DNA from: Bufo bufo
Taxonomy: Eukaryota > Chordata > Amphibia > Anura > Bufonidae
DNA length: 64,000 bases
Assembly (NCBI RefSeq): GCF_905171765.1
Contig: NC_053390.1
Coordinates: 210,929,359-210,993,358, forward strand
Direction of reading: 5' to 3'
Shown here: piece after piece, positions 13,231 to 25,540 of the stretch
How positions within the stretch are numbered: position 1 is the first letter of the stretch
Layout of the letters: each line of letters begins with the position of its first letter
Program-made: the position numbers and the translations under genes
The notes under the pieces: generated by a model
Told to the model about the DNA's origin: nothing
Seen by the model: the letters and a program-made list of their open reading frames with translations, nothing else
The model's database searches: none

Positions 13231-15124
13231 CAGTCACGCCGTCAGCAAAATGCTGATGTAAGAATGCACCTTGGGAAGAAGGTAGTCTGAGTGGCAGTGA
13301 CCAAGGGACATCTCCTAGAAGGAGAACAAGGTCGGCGTACCACGCACAACGGGGCCAAAAACGTATGAGGGAGAACTCCCGCCAAGGAGATATAAGGGTG
13401 TACCCGCCACATGCTTCCGGAATTCTTGCCCGGGAAAGAAAGGTGGAAACTTTCGTGCAGATACCGTAGCACACCCGGACCAATGGAGGAGTCCCTGTAG
13501 AAGGAGGGATGTGGAGGCGCCACAGCCTACCAATCTGGACCGGAGCGTGCCTGGAAATGGAAGACTACTAAGAGAATACCCCGTGCAACAGATGAGGGAA
13601 GGTAGTAACGCAGGAACTACCAAGGCATCCGGGGTGGCCATGAACCATAGGAGGAAAAAGACAGAAGAATAGGCTAGGTTCCCGTCTGAGACCGGCGCTA
13701 TACAGAAGAAGCCAAAGGAATAAGTGGCTGTGCAAAAACTCCGCCTGAGGAGGAAGGCAGGCAAGGGTAGTCACACCGTATTGCTAGCCCCATACCGCAG
13801 CAGAGGGCCACCCACAGAGGCCACCGAATTCAGTGCTAGAAGAGCCCACCACCTGACGAAAGAGCTGTGCAGCAAGAACCCAAATATGTAGTGGTAACTC
13901 AATACCGCTCCCACAGTAGTAGCAGTCACTTGCCCTGTCAGCGCAAAACTGAGGTTGAGGTCTGACTATCCGTAGAAGCCACGTACCATACTGCCCCAGT
14001 TAAGTAGAGCTAACCTTAAAGACTCTACCTGGAAGGGCGCTGTAAAAGGATTAACTGCCCAGCCAGCGCCAGGGTAGGACCCCTACCTGAGGGGGATGTC
14101 CCACTGCAGCGACTACGAACTCAAGCATTAGCAACAAAACTGCACCTGTGGAGAGTGCCAGCATAAGCACTTCCTAGAGGAGGAGTGGTGGGTAGAAAAC
14201 ACAGAGTCAGTAAACACTCGACTTGCTGGAACGGACTACCAAATATGTGCAATGGAGTACACACTACGCATTGAAGCGGACAATATCATGACCGACAGGA
14301 ATGGTGGAGGCCCATGGAGATGGGGGCAGATGATGCTAGGTAACCCCCCCCGAGACAGAGGATGTTATAAGCCTGCCCAAAACCCACGCCAAAAGAAAGA
14401 TTGACACTGAATCCACTGGCGACGCCCATATACCACTAGAGTAAGAGTACCGGGCACCCGCAGGTACAGACTGTTGCCAAACCCCCTTGTGAATAAACAA
14501 AGGCACCTAGAGCCGTGGCGTAGTTAAATTGCAGCTTCCAAGATGCCTAGTGGATCACTTGCAGAAGGGGTTAATGCAACAGGAAGCACGGTGAAGTGCA
14601 ACACTTCGCCCATAGAAAGGGATAGCATAGTGCAATTACTCTACCTTTGGAAGGTGGAATGCATACGGCGAGTACTTAAGCCAGCGGTAGGGAAATACTC
14701 CACCTATGAAGGGGGGGGGTTAATGCCCACTGCGGGAAATAGTGCATATGGAGAGTCCTGCACCCCGTGGGAGTGCAATATATTGCACCGAAATCAGTGT
14801 TATTGTACTTAGGCCACCTAGGCAGGGGACAGTGTATTGGGCCTGTACTGCATTCCGAAGAGGTGCGATTACTCCGCCGATGGAAGGGGGCAATGCACAC
14901 GACAAGTACTGCAGGCCACCCTAGACGCAATCCTGGGAGACTGCTTCGGATTCACGTCAGGGCCTGGATCAGTGATTCCTCCTCCCCCCCCATCCCCCTT
15001 AGACTGACCCTCTGGCCCAGGCCCGAAGGGTGGGGGTGCAGAGATATTCAAGGAGAAAGATGTCCTGCTGTGATCCGCTTGCGCGCAGGTCTACCCCTCA
15101 GAATCTCACCCCTGACCGTTGCGG

Positions 15125-15635
15125 ACTGCACAGGTGGGGACTTATCAACCAAACCACCCACGGGGTGGAATGGGAACTTCTAGAGGTCTCTCCACCAGAT
15201 TGCGCAGGCGGTGCATTATCAACCAAACGACCCCAGAGGGTGGATTGGGAAGTTCCAGAGGTCCTCCACTGGATTGCGCAGGTGGAGAATTATCAACCAA
15301 ATAACCCGGAGGGTGGATTGGAAATGTCAGAGGTCCACTATTGAATTGCGCAGGTGGAGAATTATCAACCAAACAACCCAGAAGGGTGGATTGGGACTTC
15401 CAGAGGATCTCCACTGGATTGCGCAGGTGGAGAATCAACCAACGACCCAGGAGAGTGGATTGGGAATGACAGATCCGCCTTGATTGCGCGGGTGGATGAT
15501 TGTCAGCTAACGGCCCAGGAGGGCGTATTGGGAATTCTGCAGGGGTCCCTGTATTGCGGAGGTGCATGCAGAATTATCAACCAAGCAGCCGTGTAGGGCG
15601 GATTGGGACTATGAGAGGTCCTCCTGTGACCGGGA
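15125..15635. repeat. Minisatellite, about 72-bp unit, about 7 copies
   Basis: Units start near TTGCGCAGGTGGAGAATTAT, continue CAACCAAACAACCCAGAGGG and GGTGGATTGGGA, and end CAGAGGTCCTCCACTGGA. Units vary from about 65 to 76 bp. The array lies within DIRS copy 2 near its 5' end and drives long spurious ORFs in several frames. Confidence 0.9.
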
Positions 15636-16436
15636 CAGGGCACGGGCCCAGCCTGGTACCGCATGGTTATGATGTGCGCTGAGGGGGGCAGGGGCCCGTA
15701 TTAAATGTTATATTATAATTTTTATTTATTTTTTTAACATGACTGGATTAAGTGGAGGAAGGGTTAAACCTTCAATATTAAGAACTGCACTGTTCATCTA
15801 ACCCCTTGATGACCCTGTGCCGGCCTAATAAGAAAAGGCTGGCCAGGAAGGGTTAAAAGTGCCTGAGACCGGGGCGGTACTCAGCTGGCTTCTGGGGGAG
15901 GGGACAGCTAGGCGGGGTCTTGTGCATACCGCGCACCAATAAATAAACGCCCCAGGCAGCCTTGTGTGTCCCCTGTAAGACATAAGTTGTGGCCTTGTTA
16001 CTGCCCGCACTAGTTAACCCTTGGAAACTATGCCAAGAGGGAGGGGGTTAATACTTACCTAGTCCCGTGTACTCACCTCATCTTCTGTCTTGCCCCCATC
16101 TTCACCCTTCCTCTGGTCCAGCAGGGTCACCCCTTCAGCTACTGGCAGGACGCTGGAAAAGGGAGGCGAGGCTGCCCTGGTCCATCTTGTCTTCTGTGGG
16201 GGAGGCAGCAGTGCGGGTGACCGGCACTGGCGCAACTCTACCCCGGGAGAACAGGGAGGCGAGGAGTCCACTGTTTACCCATCTGAAGAAGGAAAAAAAT
16301 GTAACTAAAATAAATCTTCAGGAGCTGAGGTCTTGCCTCCTGTTGACACTAGAAAAAAACTGAAGCTCTTTCCAGGCTGGAGGGGGTATAGCTGTCAGGG
16401 GAGGAGGTAACAGCTTTTACTAGTGTCAACGCCTCC

Positions 16437-17330
16437 TTTTACTAGTGTCTCCAATTTCTGAGAGCTTATGTAGGGGCTTTTTTGTGGGATGAGAGGACTG
16501 TTTTATTGGTACCATTTTGGGGGGGGGGGGGGGGGGGGGGAATACGCCTTTTTGATTGCTTGGTGTTGCACTTTTTGTGATGTAAGGTGACTAATGGCTT
16601 TTTTTTTACTTTATTTTTACGGTGTTTATCAGACGGAGTGGATCATGCGATATATTTATATAGCCGGTTGTTACGGATGTGGAGATACCTAAAATGTGTT
16701 CGTTTTCTTTTTCTATTTTTTTTTTTATGTAAAGTCAGGGGAAAGGGGCGTTTTTTTTCTTTTTTTACTTGAAACGTTAGTTTTGTTTTTTTTAACCTTT
16801 AATTTCTGTCCCACTCCGGGACTTTGCAGAGGGGATCAGACCCCCAAAAGTAATGTATTACAATACATCTGTATTATAATACATTACACTAACAGGTTCC
16901 CTAGGAGACCAAGCCTAAGGCTGAATCTCCTGGACACCCATAGAATGCAGATCCCGATGCCGTGCAAGGCATTGGGCAGCCTCTGCACAGCATCGGGCTG
17001 CCTTCTCACCCATGGGGACCCTGCCACTACTGCACGGGGACCCGATTGGCTCCCTCACCCGCTGCAAATCCCTTCTATGACACGGTCAGCACTGATTGCA
17101 GCATAGAAGGGGTTAATCTGCCAGCATCGGCTTGTACAGCGATGCCAGCTGAACCAGCAGGGGCCTGGCTATCGGGGACAGCCGGGCCCCTGCAGTGACT
17201 GGGCGCACACCGCTCCGGTGCCCGCCCAATCGCCATGACGTAATAGTACGTCAAAATGCGGGAACGCAACTGTCGCCATGACGTACTATTACGTCATATG
17301 TCGGGTTCCCTATCCCCTTCCCATCACCTG
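16437..17330. repeat. Dispersed unclassified repeat, right portion
   Basis: Resumes the repeat interrupted by DIRS copy 2: GTGTCTCCAATTTCTGAG, a variant of GGGCTCATTTTTTGCGGGAT, and GGTACCATTTTGG recur at 24053-24160, followed by a G20-class homopolymer (about 16519-16540). Near the end comes a TGACGTAATAGTACGTCA palindrome pair. No ORF of interest. Confidence 0.7.
17228..17300. repeat. Inverted ATGACGTA(A/C) pair
   Basis: CATGACGTAATAGTACGTCA at about 17234-17253 and CATGACGTACTATTACGTCA at about 17277-17296 are each near-palindromic and inverted relative to one another. The TGACGT cores resemble CRE half-sites, but the context is a decayed repeat, so no function is inferred. Confidence 0.6.
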
Positions 17331-17771
17331 CTACGCTGTCCTCTGTGAGCGCAGCATAGTGACACATCCGCAGATTTCAGCAGTCTCACTGCTGGGCTAC
17401 TATTCAGTACTTTTACAGTACTGACAGGCTGAACCTCAAGACAGAAGTCCGATAGGACCAGCTGGCGCTGCCTCCTGACCATAACTGGCAGTTTTTTTTT
17501 TTCTATGCATAATGGGAAGGAAACCTGCCAGTCAGGAGGCAGGGCCAGCGAATCTCACTAGACTCATTTCCTTTGCAATGTTGGTGCATGCTGTGTGGTA
17601 TGCCCTGTCAGTACCGAATACTAGCTCAGAAATGACAGCCCGCTGGAATCTGCAGGTTTATTACTAAGGCTGCCCTCACTGACAGCACCATAGTAGATGT
17701 GACAGGTTCCTTTTACAGTTAAAACCAATCAGCACTACAAAAAAAAAAAAAAAAAGAAGAGTAGTGGTCAA
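17331..17771 (-). other. Intronic repeat remnant
   Basis: Contains a degenerate inverted pair (CCTGACCATAACTGGCAG / CTGCCAGTCAGGAGGCAG around 17475-17540) and an A run near 17742-17757. Otherwise nothing recognisable. Confidence 0.5.
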
Positions 17772-17895
17772 GGAAAACTGGCTTAGTTGCCCATAGCAAA
17801 CAGTCGGATTCCACCTTTCATTTTCCAATGGAGCTCTGAAAAATGAAAAGTACAATCTGACTGGTTGATTTGGGCAACTAAGTTACACCAGTTAC
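17772..17895. mobile_element. Short foldback MITE (ACTGGCTTAGTTGCCC ends)
   Basis: AACTGGCTTAGTTGCCCATA at the left pairs with TGGGCAACTAAGTTACACCA at the right, and GATTCCACCTTTCATTTT is repeated in reverse. It is a diverged relative of the copy at 9889-10015. Confidence 0.7.
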
Positions 17896-17954
17896 AGATG
17901 GCCATATTTCAAATCAGTATTGCACACAGAAACTTCTTACGACTCCAGCCTTCA

Positions 17955-18188
<234 letters not shown>

Positions 18189-18582
18189 TTATATTTTCAT
18201 ATAAGAGCAGGTGGTAAGTTCAGAGTGCCAAACCATTTGCAGAAACATGATTCACTACCATTTTTCCTCAAGAATTTCATGCTGGAGCAGCACAAAGCAA
18301 ACTGCCTCTAATTCAACCATCTGTTCTTTGGGAGCTGCAAAGATTTAGACTTCAACCAAGCTAATGGCGCAGATTTTCGGTATAAATCAGATTTTTGCCA
18401 CCTCCAAAAATTCTCAGATGACTGGTAGTCGGATGTATTATGGGGGCCAGAGTGAGGAGGATTGTAAGAAGTTGGTTGGTATAACCGTAATCAGTCGGCA
18501 CTGCGATATACCTGCTGGTCGGTGCACGTGTCCCAGGGTTGGCGTCCCAAATTCAACAATAGAAGTAAACAGAAGTAGATAA

Positions 18583-19244
18583 CAGGGGTGTGGAAATAAA
18601 AATAAAATAAAAATAAATGCTTGTCGAAGGACTAAAACGGGGGCTCGATCTACTTGTCCCTCATGACAATCTACTTGTCCTGATACAAAAAATAATTTTA
18701 AATCAAAACCATATTTTAATGCACCGCCACACTTCCTTATGCAGGAAGGTGGCGGGCTTGCGTTCCAGTCTTTGTGGTGTGAAAGGACTAAGTTTAGTCC
18801 TCGTTCACACCAGATGATTCTGTCCAGAATGCACTACATCGCAGCCGGCTCACTATGTTGTGGGGCAGGAGGGGGCGTGACGATCCATTGAAGTAAATGG
18901 CACGGTAGCCACAGCCGATCAGATGCACGGGATCGCAAGGCACAATTGAGCCTGAGGTCCGGTCACAATGCTGCTTGCAGCATTTTGTTTGGACTGGAAC
19001 GCAGGCATAATGTGCCTTGTGATCCTGTGCAGCTTCATTGCTCCACCCCTGTCATGTCTTCTTCCCCACGCCCCCCGCTCTGTCACTGATCTACGCCCAC
19101 TGCTCGGTCACCGCCACTCCACGCCCCCAGCTCGTCGCCGGTCCACTGCTCTGGTAAACAAAGCCATCTAAGCCCTGCTACTTGCCCGCAGCAGGGCCAA
19201 GCTACCGAACTACCAGCCCGGTAGATACGATTTCCACACCCCTG
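18583..19244. mobile_element. Non-autonomous hAT-like element, CAGGGGTGTGGAAAT ends
   Basis: Starts CAGGGGTGTGGAAATA and ends TTTCCACACCCCTG, perfect inverted termini of about 14 bp of the hAT type. The flanks (GTAGATAA left, GATAACAA right) share GATAA but do not form a clean 8-bp duplication. No transposase ORF. The interior carries duplicated CTACTTGTCC phrases. Confidence 0.75.
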
Positions 19245-19272
19245 GATAACAAATTTGCTATCAAAAAGGTAA

Positions 19273-19369
19273 AAAAGCCTTGTATTGGAATTTTTTGTCC
19301 TGTGTGTGGATGGGTTAAGGGCTCTTTTTTAACCAATACACACACAAAATTCCAATACAAGGCTTTTGG
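19273..19369. repeat. Hairpin repeat
   Basis: AAGCCTTGTATTGGAATTTT and, inverted, AAAATTCCAATACAAGGCTT enclose a second pair (TGTGTGTGGATGGGTTAA / TTAACCAATACACACAC-like). A small foldback element or remnant of one. Confidence 0.75.
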
Positions 19370-19540
19370 TGTTGGAATTTGGGGAGTGCTGCCAGGCTAT
19401 CAACCAAATGTAAAGAAAACTAAGTAGCTGGTGGTGAGTTAGAGCAGGAGAAAGAGCGAATATTTACCTGTCACTATTGCGAGTCAGGAAGTGGAGCAGA
19501 TCAAGAGTTAAACATATGGGGCAATACAGAGAGGTTTCAC

Positions 19541-19571
<31 letters not shown>

Positions 19572-20114
19572 GTTTAGCAGACTGTACTTTCTACTGAAAC
19601 TAAGGTCGTTTAATGTGTGCAGCAAAATGCTAGAAATGTTCTGCCAGTCCATAGTGGCAAGTGCCATGTTTTTGTGCAGTCATATGCCGGGGAAGTAGTG
19701 TGTGGGTGGCTGACGCTTATCAGGAAAACAAGCTCAATTGTTGGTTGTCATCTAGACACTTTTGAGGAGGTAGTGGAGGAAAGAATTCGTAAGAAGTGTA
19801 TGGTGCTTATGAACAATAATGCACCATCTAATCCTACTAAAGTGTAAGAAAGATACAGGAAGTAGTTTGTACCGACTGCTATGGGAATGTGTAATAATTA
19901 CCTAAGTGAGAAATCCTTCAAGCGACTGTTGTACCAGTGGTGTATTGTACTGGCCTGTCATAAATAGTAATGTATGGGATTATACTGTCAATTGTCTCCT
20001 ATGATCCACGTCTATGTTGCGCTGCTGCGATACTGAAATTTCCCTCTGGATCAATAAAGTGCATCTTAGCATATTACATCATCATGTCCTCCGTGCCATG
20101 CACAGGAATAGCTA

Positions 20115-20435
<321 letters not shown>

Positions 20436-20506
20436 TCATGAGCAGAAAGAAAAGCTAGGACATGTAGGTACTTTTTCATAAAACATTCCACAGGCAGATG
20501 TCTGCT

Positions 20507-20812
20507 TAAGGGTCCATTCACACATCAGTGTGTGTTTTGCGGATCCGCAAAACACAGACACCAGCAATGTGCATTCCGCATTTTGCGGACTGCACATTGT
20601 CAGCACTAATAGAATATGCCTATTCTTGTCCGCAATTGCGGACAAGAATAGGACATTTTCTATTTTTTCGGGAATGGAAATGCGGACCCGGAAATGCGGG
20701 ATCGCATTTCTGGATCAGGGCTGCACATCATGCGGCCCCATAGAAATTGATGGGTCCGCAATTCTGTTCCGCAAAATGCGGAACGAAATTTCGGATGCGT
20801 GAATGGAGCCTA
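20507..20812. mobile_element. Foldback MITE (GGGTCCATTCACACATC ends)
   Basis: AAGGGTCCATTCACACATCA at the left, GATGCGTGAATGGAGCCTAA at the right. Inverted inner arms repeat TTTTGCGGATCCGCAAAA and TATTCTTGTCCGCAATTGCG. No ORF. Confidence 0.8.
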
Positions 20813-20849
20813 AAAGGGGTTGTCAGTGTTATTTTTTCATTCCGTTTCT

Positions 20850-21139
20850 AAGGCCTCATGCACACAACCATTGTGTGTTTTGCGGTCCGCAAAACAGATG
20901 GCATCCGTTGCGCAATTTGCAGAACAGCGTGGACAGCCATTAATATATCTGCCTATTCTTGTCCGCAAAACGGACAAGAATAAGACAGGTTATAATTTTT
21001 TTTGCGGGGCCACAGAACGGAGCAACACCATGCGCTGTCCGCATCTTTTGCGGCCCCATTGAAGTGAATGGATCCGCATCCAAGCCTCAAACTGCAGCTC
21101 GGATGCGGACCAATACAACGGTCGTGTGCATGAGGCTTA
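20850..21139. mobile_element. Foldback MITE (AGGCCTCATGCACAC ends)
   Basis: AAGGCCTCATGCACACAACC at the left, CGTGTGCATGAGGCTTAA at the right. Internal pairs TATTCTTGTCCGCAAAACGG / GCGGCCCC-type blocks. No ORF. Confidence 0.85.
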
Positions 21140-21671
21140 ACTAGGCAAATGTAACAGCTTTCCAATTAACTCACTTTATCTCCAGTGGCTGGTTTCTCAG
21201 ATTTCACTGAGGGTCACATGACCTGTGATGTCAGCTTCTCTCCCTGCTCTGAATGTTTGTGCACAAGCCTGAGAGATCTGTACACCAGAGGTCACTGTGC
21301 TGGCCACGCCCCCATGCTGCTTATTGCTCTCGCCCAGGATTCTTAACCCCTTTACTGTTTACGGTGTAGCTTCAGGCAGTGAGGAGACAAATGCTGGGAA
21401 CAGGAGCTGAAAGTTCTGCAGAGCATTGCAGGTAGGGGGAAGATTCTGTGGGTATTAGCAGTGTCATTGTACAGCTAGGACTTGTAGTCCTACACATATA
21501 ACATGCTGCAGAGTCTCCCAGCAGGCAGACATGTCACTCAGGACAGCTCTTGTATTCACTTCCCTTAGCACAGCAGCGGGAGGGGCAGAGGTTGTTGATA
21601 TTGCATGTAAACAAAGGGCCAGAAGAGAACCAGGGAAATGAGGAAATAGATTTTTTTTGCCTAAAACTTGC

Positions 21672-22432
21672 TAAGGGCTCTTTCACACCTGTGTTCTTTT
21701 CTTCCGGCATAGAGTTCCGTCGTCGGGGGTCTGTGCCGGAAGAATCCTGATCAGGATTATCCCCATGCATTCTGAATGGAGTGAAATCCGTTCAGGATGC
21801 ATCAGGATGTCTTCAGTTCCGGAACGGAACGTTTTTTGGCTGGAGAAAATACCGCAGCATGCTGCGCTTTTTGCTCCGGCCAAAAATCCGGAACACTTGC
21901 CGCAAGTCAGGATCCGGAATTAATGCCCATTGAAAGGTTCGGATCCGGCCTTAAGCTAAACGTCGTTTCGGCGCATTGCCGGAGCCGACATTTAGCTTTT
22001 TCTGAATGGTTACCATGGCTGCCGGGACGCTAAAGTCCTGGCAGCCATGGTAAAGTGTAGCGGGGAGCGGGGGGAGCAGCATACTTACCGTCCGTGCGGC
22101 TCCCGGGGCGGTTCAGAGTGACGTCAGGGCGCCCCAAGTGCATGGATCACGTGCTCGCATGGACACGTCATCCATGCGCATGGGGCGCTCTGACGTCATT
22201 CTGGAGCGCCCCGGGAGCCGCACGAACTGTAAGTATACCGCTCCCCCGCTCCCACTATGGCAACCAGGACTTTAATAGCATCCTGGGTGCCATAGTAACA
22301 CTGAAAGCATTTTGAAGACGGTTCCGTCTTCAAATGCTTTCAGTACACTTGCGTTTTTCCGGATCCGGAGTGTAATTCCGGCAAGTGGAGTACACGCCGG
22401 ATCCGGACAACGCAAGTGTGAAAGAGGCCTTA
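21672..22432. mobile_element. Large foldback MITE, about 760 bp (GGGCTCTTTCACACC ends)
   Basis: TAAGGGCTCTTTCACACCTG at the left and CAAGTGTGAAAGAGGCCTTA at the right. Long self-complementary arms include CGGATCCGG, ATGGCTGCCGGGACGCTAAA / TTTAATAGCATCCTGG and GGAGCGCCCCGGGAGCCGCA / TGCGGCTCCCGGGGCG. CpG-rich core; no ORF. Confidence 0.85.
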
Positions 22433-22894
22433 GTTATACATCTGACCATCAGATTTACAGCGCTATATCTTTTTTTTTTTCATAACTCAGACAACCCCCT
22501 TTAAAGAGGCTATACCATGATTAATTTATATAATAAAAAAAATAAAGATATTCAGTACATGACAATCTCTAACAAACTTAGAACCTGCCCTCAAATGGAT
22601 CCAGAGATCAGACATTCATTGCTAGATTTTTTTTAAGCTGGCAGCTAAGGGGTATGTACTTTTTTCAGAGGGTGTATCCTTTCTGCTGCGGAATACTCGC
22701 TCGTGTGAAAAGGGCCTAAGAGCATTTCACTTCTATGGGGAGCCGGCTTGGTGGTGGCCGGACCAGAGACCTCCAAGCACCACCTTGCGGGGATCCATTC
22801 TCGATATAGGTGCGGATCCCAGCTGTGGGACCCGTACCTATAAGACAATGGGGGCATATCCTAAAGATATGCCCCCATTGTCCATGATGAGACA

Positions 22895-24570
22895 ACTCCT
22901 TTAACCCCTTAGGGACCGGGCTCATTTTCACCTTAAGGACCAGGCCATTTTTTGCAAATCTGACCAGTGTCACTTTATGTGGCGATAACTAAAACGCTTT
23001 GACTTATCCAAGCCATTCTGAGATTGTTTTTTCGTCACATATTGTACTTCATGACACTGGCAAAATGGAGTAAAAAATTTTTTTTTATTTATAAAAAAAT
23101 TTGCCAAAATTTGCAAATTTCCAAGTTTCAATTTCTTCACTTCTATAATACATAGTAATACCTACAAAAATAGTTATTACTTTACATTCCCCATATGTCT
23201 ACTTCATGTTTGGGTCATTTTGGGAATGACATTTTATTTTTTGGGGGATGTTACAAGGCTTAGAAGCAAATCTTGAATTTATTCAGAAATTTTCAAAAAC
23301 CCACTTTTCAAGGACCAGTTCAGGTCTGAAGTCACTTTGTGAGGCTTACATAATAGAAACCACCCAAAAATGACCCCATTCTAGAAACTACACCCCTCAA
23401 GGTATTCAAAACTGATTTTACAAACTTTGTTAACCCTTTAGGTGAAAATAGAGATACAATTTCAAAATTTCACTTTTTTGGCAGATTTTCCATTTTAATA
23501 ATTTTTTTTTAGTTACAAAGCAAAGGTTACCAGCCAAACAAAACTCAATATTTATGGCCCTAATTCTGTAGTTTACAGAAACACCCCATATGTGGTCGTA
23601 AACTGCTGTACGGGCACACAGCAGGGCGCAGAAGGAAAGGAATGCCATACGTTTTTTAAAAGGCAGATTTTGCAGGACTGTTTTTTTTTTTGACACCATG
23701 TCCCATTTGAAGCCCCCCTGATGCACCCCTAGAGTAGAAACTCCAAAATAGTGACCCCATTTTAGAAACTACGGGATAGGGTGGCAGTATTGTTGGTACT
23801 ATTTTAGGGTACATATGATTTTTGGTTGCTCTATATTACACTTTTTGTGAGGCAAGGTAACAAGAAATAGCTGTTTTGGCACAGTTTTTATTTATTGTTA
23901 TTTACAACATTCATCTGACAGGTTAGATCATGTGGTATTTTTATAGAGCCGGTCGATACGGACACGGCGATACCCAATATGTAAACTTTATTAATTTTTT
24001 TTCATGTAAGTTTTACACAATAACAGCTTTTAAAAAATAAAAATGATGTTTTAGTGTCTCCAATTTCTGAGCCATAGTTTATTTTTTGGGTCTCAGGTAG
24101 GGGCTCATTTTTTGCGGGATGAGGCGACGGTTAGTTTGGTACTATTTTGGTGGGCATACGCCTTTTTGATCGCTTGCTGTTGTACTTTTTGTGATGCAAG
24201 GTGACAAAAAAAAGTTTATTTAGCAGTTTTTATTTTTTTTGGTGTTCATCTGAGGAGTTAGGTCATGTGATATGTTTATAGAGCCGGTCGATACGGATGC
24301 AGCAATACCCAATATATCTACTTTGTTTTTCCCCACAATTTTTTACCTTTATTTGGGGAAAATTAAGTTTGTTTATTTTTACTTGAAACTAAAAATTTTT
24401 TTGGGGGGGGAAACTATTTTTCAACTTTTTTTTCACTTTATTTTTTGTCCCACTTTGGGGCTTCAACTTTTGGGGGTCTAATCCTTTACAATGCATTCCA
24501 ATACTTCTGTATTGATTTGAGCAGGCACCTTGTTCCGATCACCCCCCGCCGGTGATCGGAAATGCACATG
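22895..24570. repeat. Dispersed unclassified repeat, near-complete copy
   Basis: Begins near CCTTAGGGACCGGGCTCATT and AAGGACCAGGCCATTTTTTG and ends near GGCTTCAACTTTTGGGGGTC. It shares long ordered blocks with the split copy at 10020-11848 / 16437-17330. T-rich, with recurring GGTACTATTTTGG and GATACGGA phrases suggesting internal duplication (23790-23960 versus 24130-24310). No coding capacity recognised; class unknown. Confidence 0.7.
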
Positions 24571-24642
24571 ACGTACCGGTTAAAGGGGCCAAGATGTGCA
24601 GAAACTACTGGTAATGTACTTGGTAAAGTGAAATGAACTTAC

Positions 24643-24774
24643 CGCAGATCTTAAGAGGTGCTTCAAGCTCAAGCAAAATTGGCTGACTGAGGAATATTTC
24701 TCGAGACTTCAAGCATAAACCTCTAATTTCATTTTCTTGGAGCTGGACGTTCTTCCCGGGCTTTGATCCTCTCA
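24643..24774 (-). CDS. PPP1CC: PPP1CC exon 2 (residues 19-63)
   Basis: Encodes [40 protein letters not shown] and KICG. 132 nt, phase 1 on both sides; acceptor TTTTAG at 24775-24780, donor GTAAGTTC at 24635-24642. The LQENEIRG reading fits gamma (alpha has LTENEIRG). No lesion seen. Confidence 0.97.
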
Positions 24775-25532
24775 CTAAAAATAAGAAAAATTAATATAAA
24801 TGGCGCACATAGTGATCTCTGCCGTCAGGTGTGATCATGAAATCAACTAAGCCCACATATGGAGATTTACTTTTTTAATTCTACTAGTGTATTTCAGTCA
24901 GCAGTTTTGAGGACCTAGAATTGCCAAAAGTGCTTAGGACAGCAGGACAAAATGTAGCTTTTGAGGTGTTTTTATCAGAAGTAGTGCGAATATAAATTTT
25001 TAGGGTACGTCTGGATGCAATTGAAGCATAAACACTGCAACTTTGTATGTGCCAAATCCAGTGTTGTTCAGTACCAGCAAAGTAGACGAGATCTTTATAT
25101 TTGCATTTTTCCTCCCCTTTGAAGAAAAACTGGAAAAAAAATAAAATAAAAAATTACCTGATATCCTTATTCTGCAGCGATGACTAGCAATGAGTTTCTA
25201 ATGATTATTTTCTTACTGCATTCTGATGAGGCACAAACATTCTTTTATCCCCCGTCCGCTCTATTTTCCAGTCAGGTTTCAAGTCAAGGTAACCGCGCCC
25301 CTTCCCTGCCCCTTCTCCTGTGACTGACCGCTCTTATGCTAAATGGGACGGCGCAGGTGCGGGATTTACGGGACACTGAGAAGAACTCAGACGTCAATCA
25401 ACTGGACCTGGGTGTGCCAAAGGGTGCGTAGACCAAGCTTCTAGGTGCTGAAACAACGCCCCACTAGTACCTAGAGGCTCATTAGCATATTTGAAAAGTC
25501 TTTATTTTGAGGGAACGGCAGCAGGCAGGGAG
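24775..25532 (-). other. PPP1CC intron 1, 3' part
   Basis: Unassigned AT-rich sequence followed by a GC-richer stretch (25300-25480). No coding or repeat signature I can name. Confidence 0.5.
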
Positions 25533-25540
25533 TTATAAAG

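Larger units (their letters stand above)
11849..16436 (-). mobile_element. Degenerate DIRS-like retrotransposon, copy 2 (right end truncated)
   Basis: Same family as copy 1. The left edge has the TTTGTATAACTTACCAGTAA block, a terminal repeat with ACTAGTAAAAGCGGTTAGCT (11945-11964), the inverted right repeat at 16355-16436 (AACAGCTTTTACTAGTGTCA), and an internal complementary region at 12135-12232. Recombinase remnants lie at 12240-13230 on the minus strand. The right outer edge, which should contain the complement of GGGGGACACAGG, is missing: the sequence jumps from CGCCTCC straight into the host repeat. No reverse transcriptase was recognised. Confidence 0.8.
20811..22504. mobile_element. 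Composite element with AAAGGGGTTGTC inverted ends, invaded by two MITEs
   Basis: The left end AAAAGGGGTTGTCAGTGTTA and the right end TCAGACAACCCCCTTTAAAG are inverted, matching the end type of the element at 35687-36168. Two MITEs (20850-21139, 21672-22432) lie inside. The element's own sequence includes 21140-21671. No ORF identified. Confidence 0.5.

Noticed and set aside
15030..15600. Overlapping 90-140 codon ORFs on both strands
   Set aside because: Products of the 72-bp minisatellite in DIRS copy 2.
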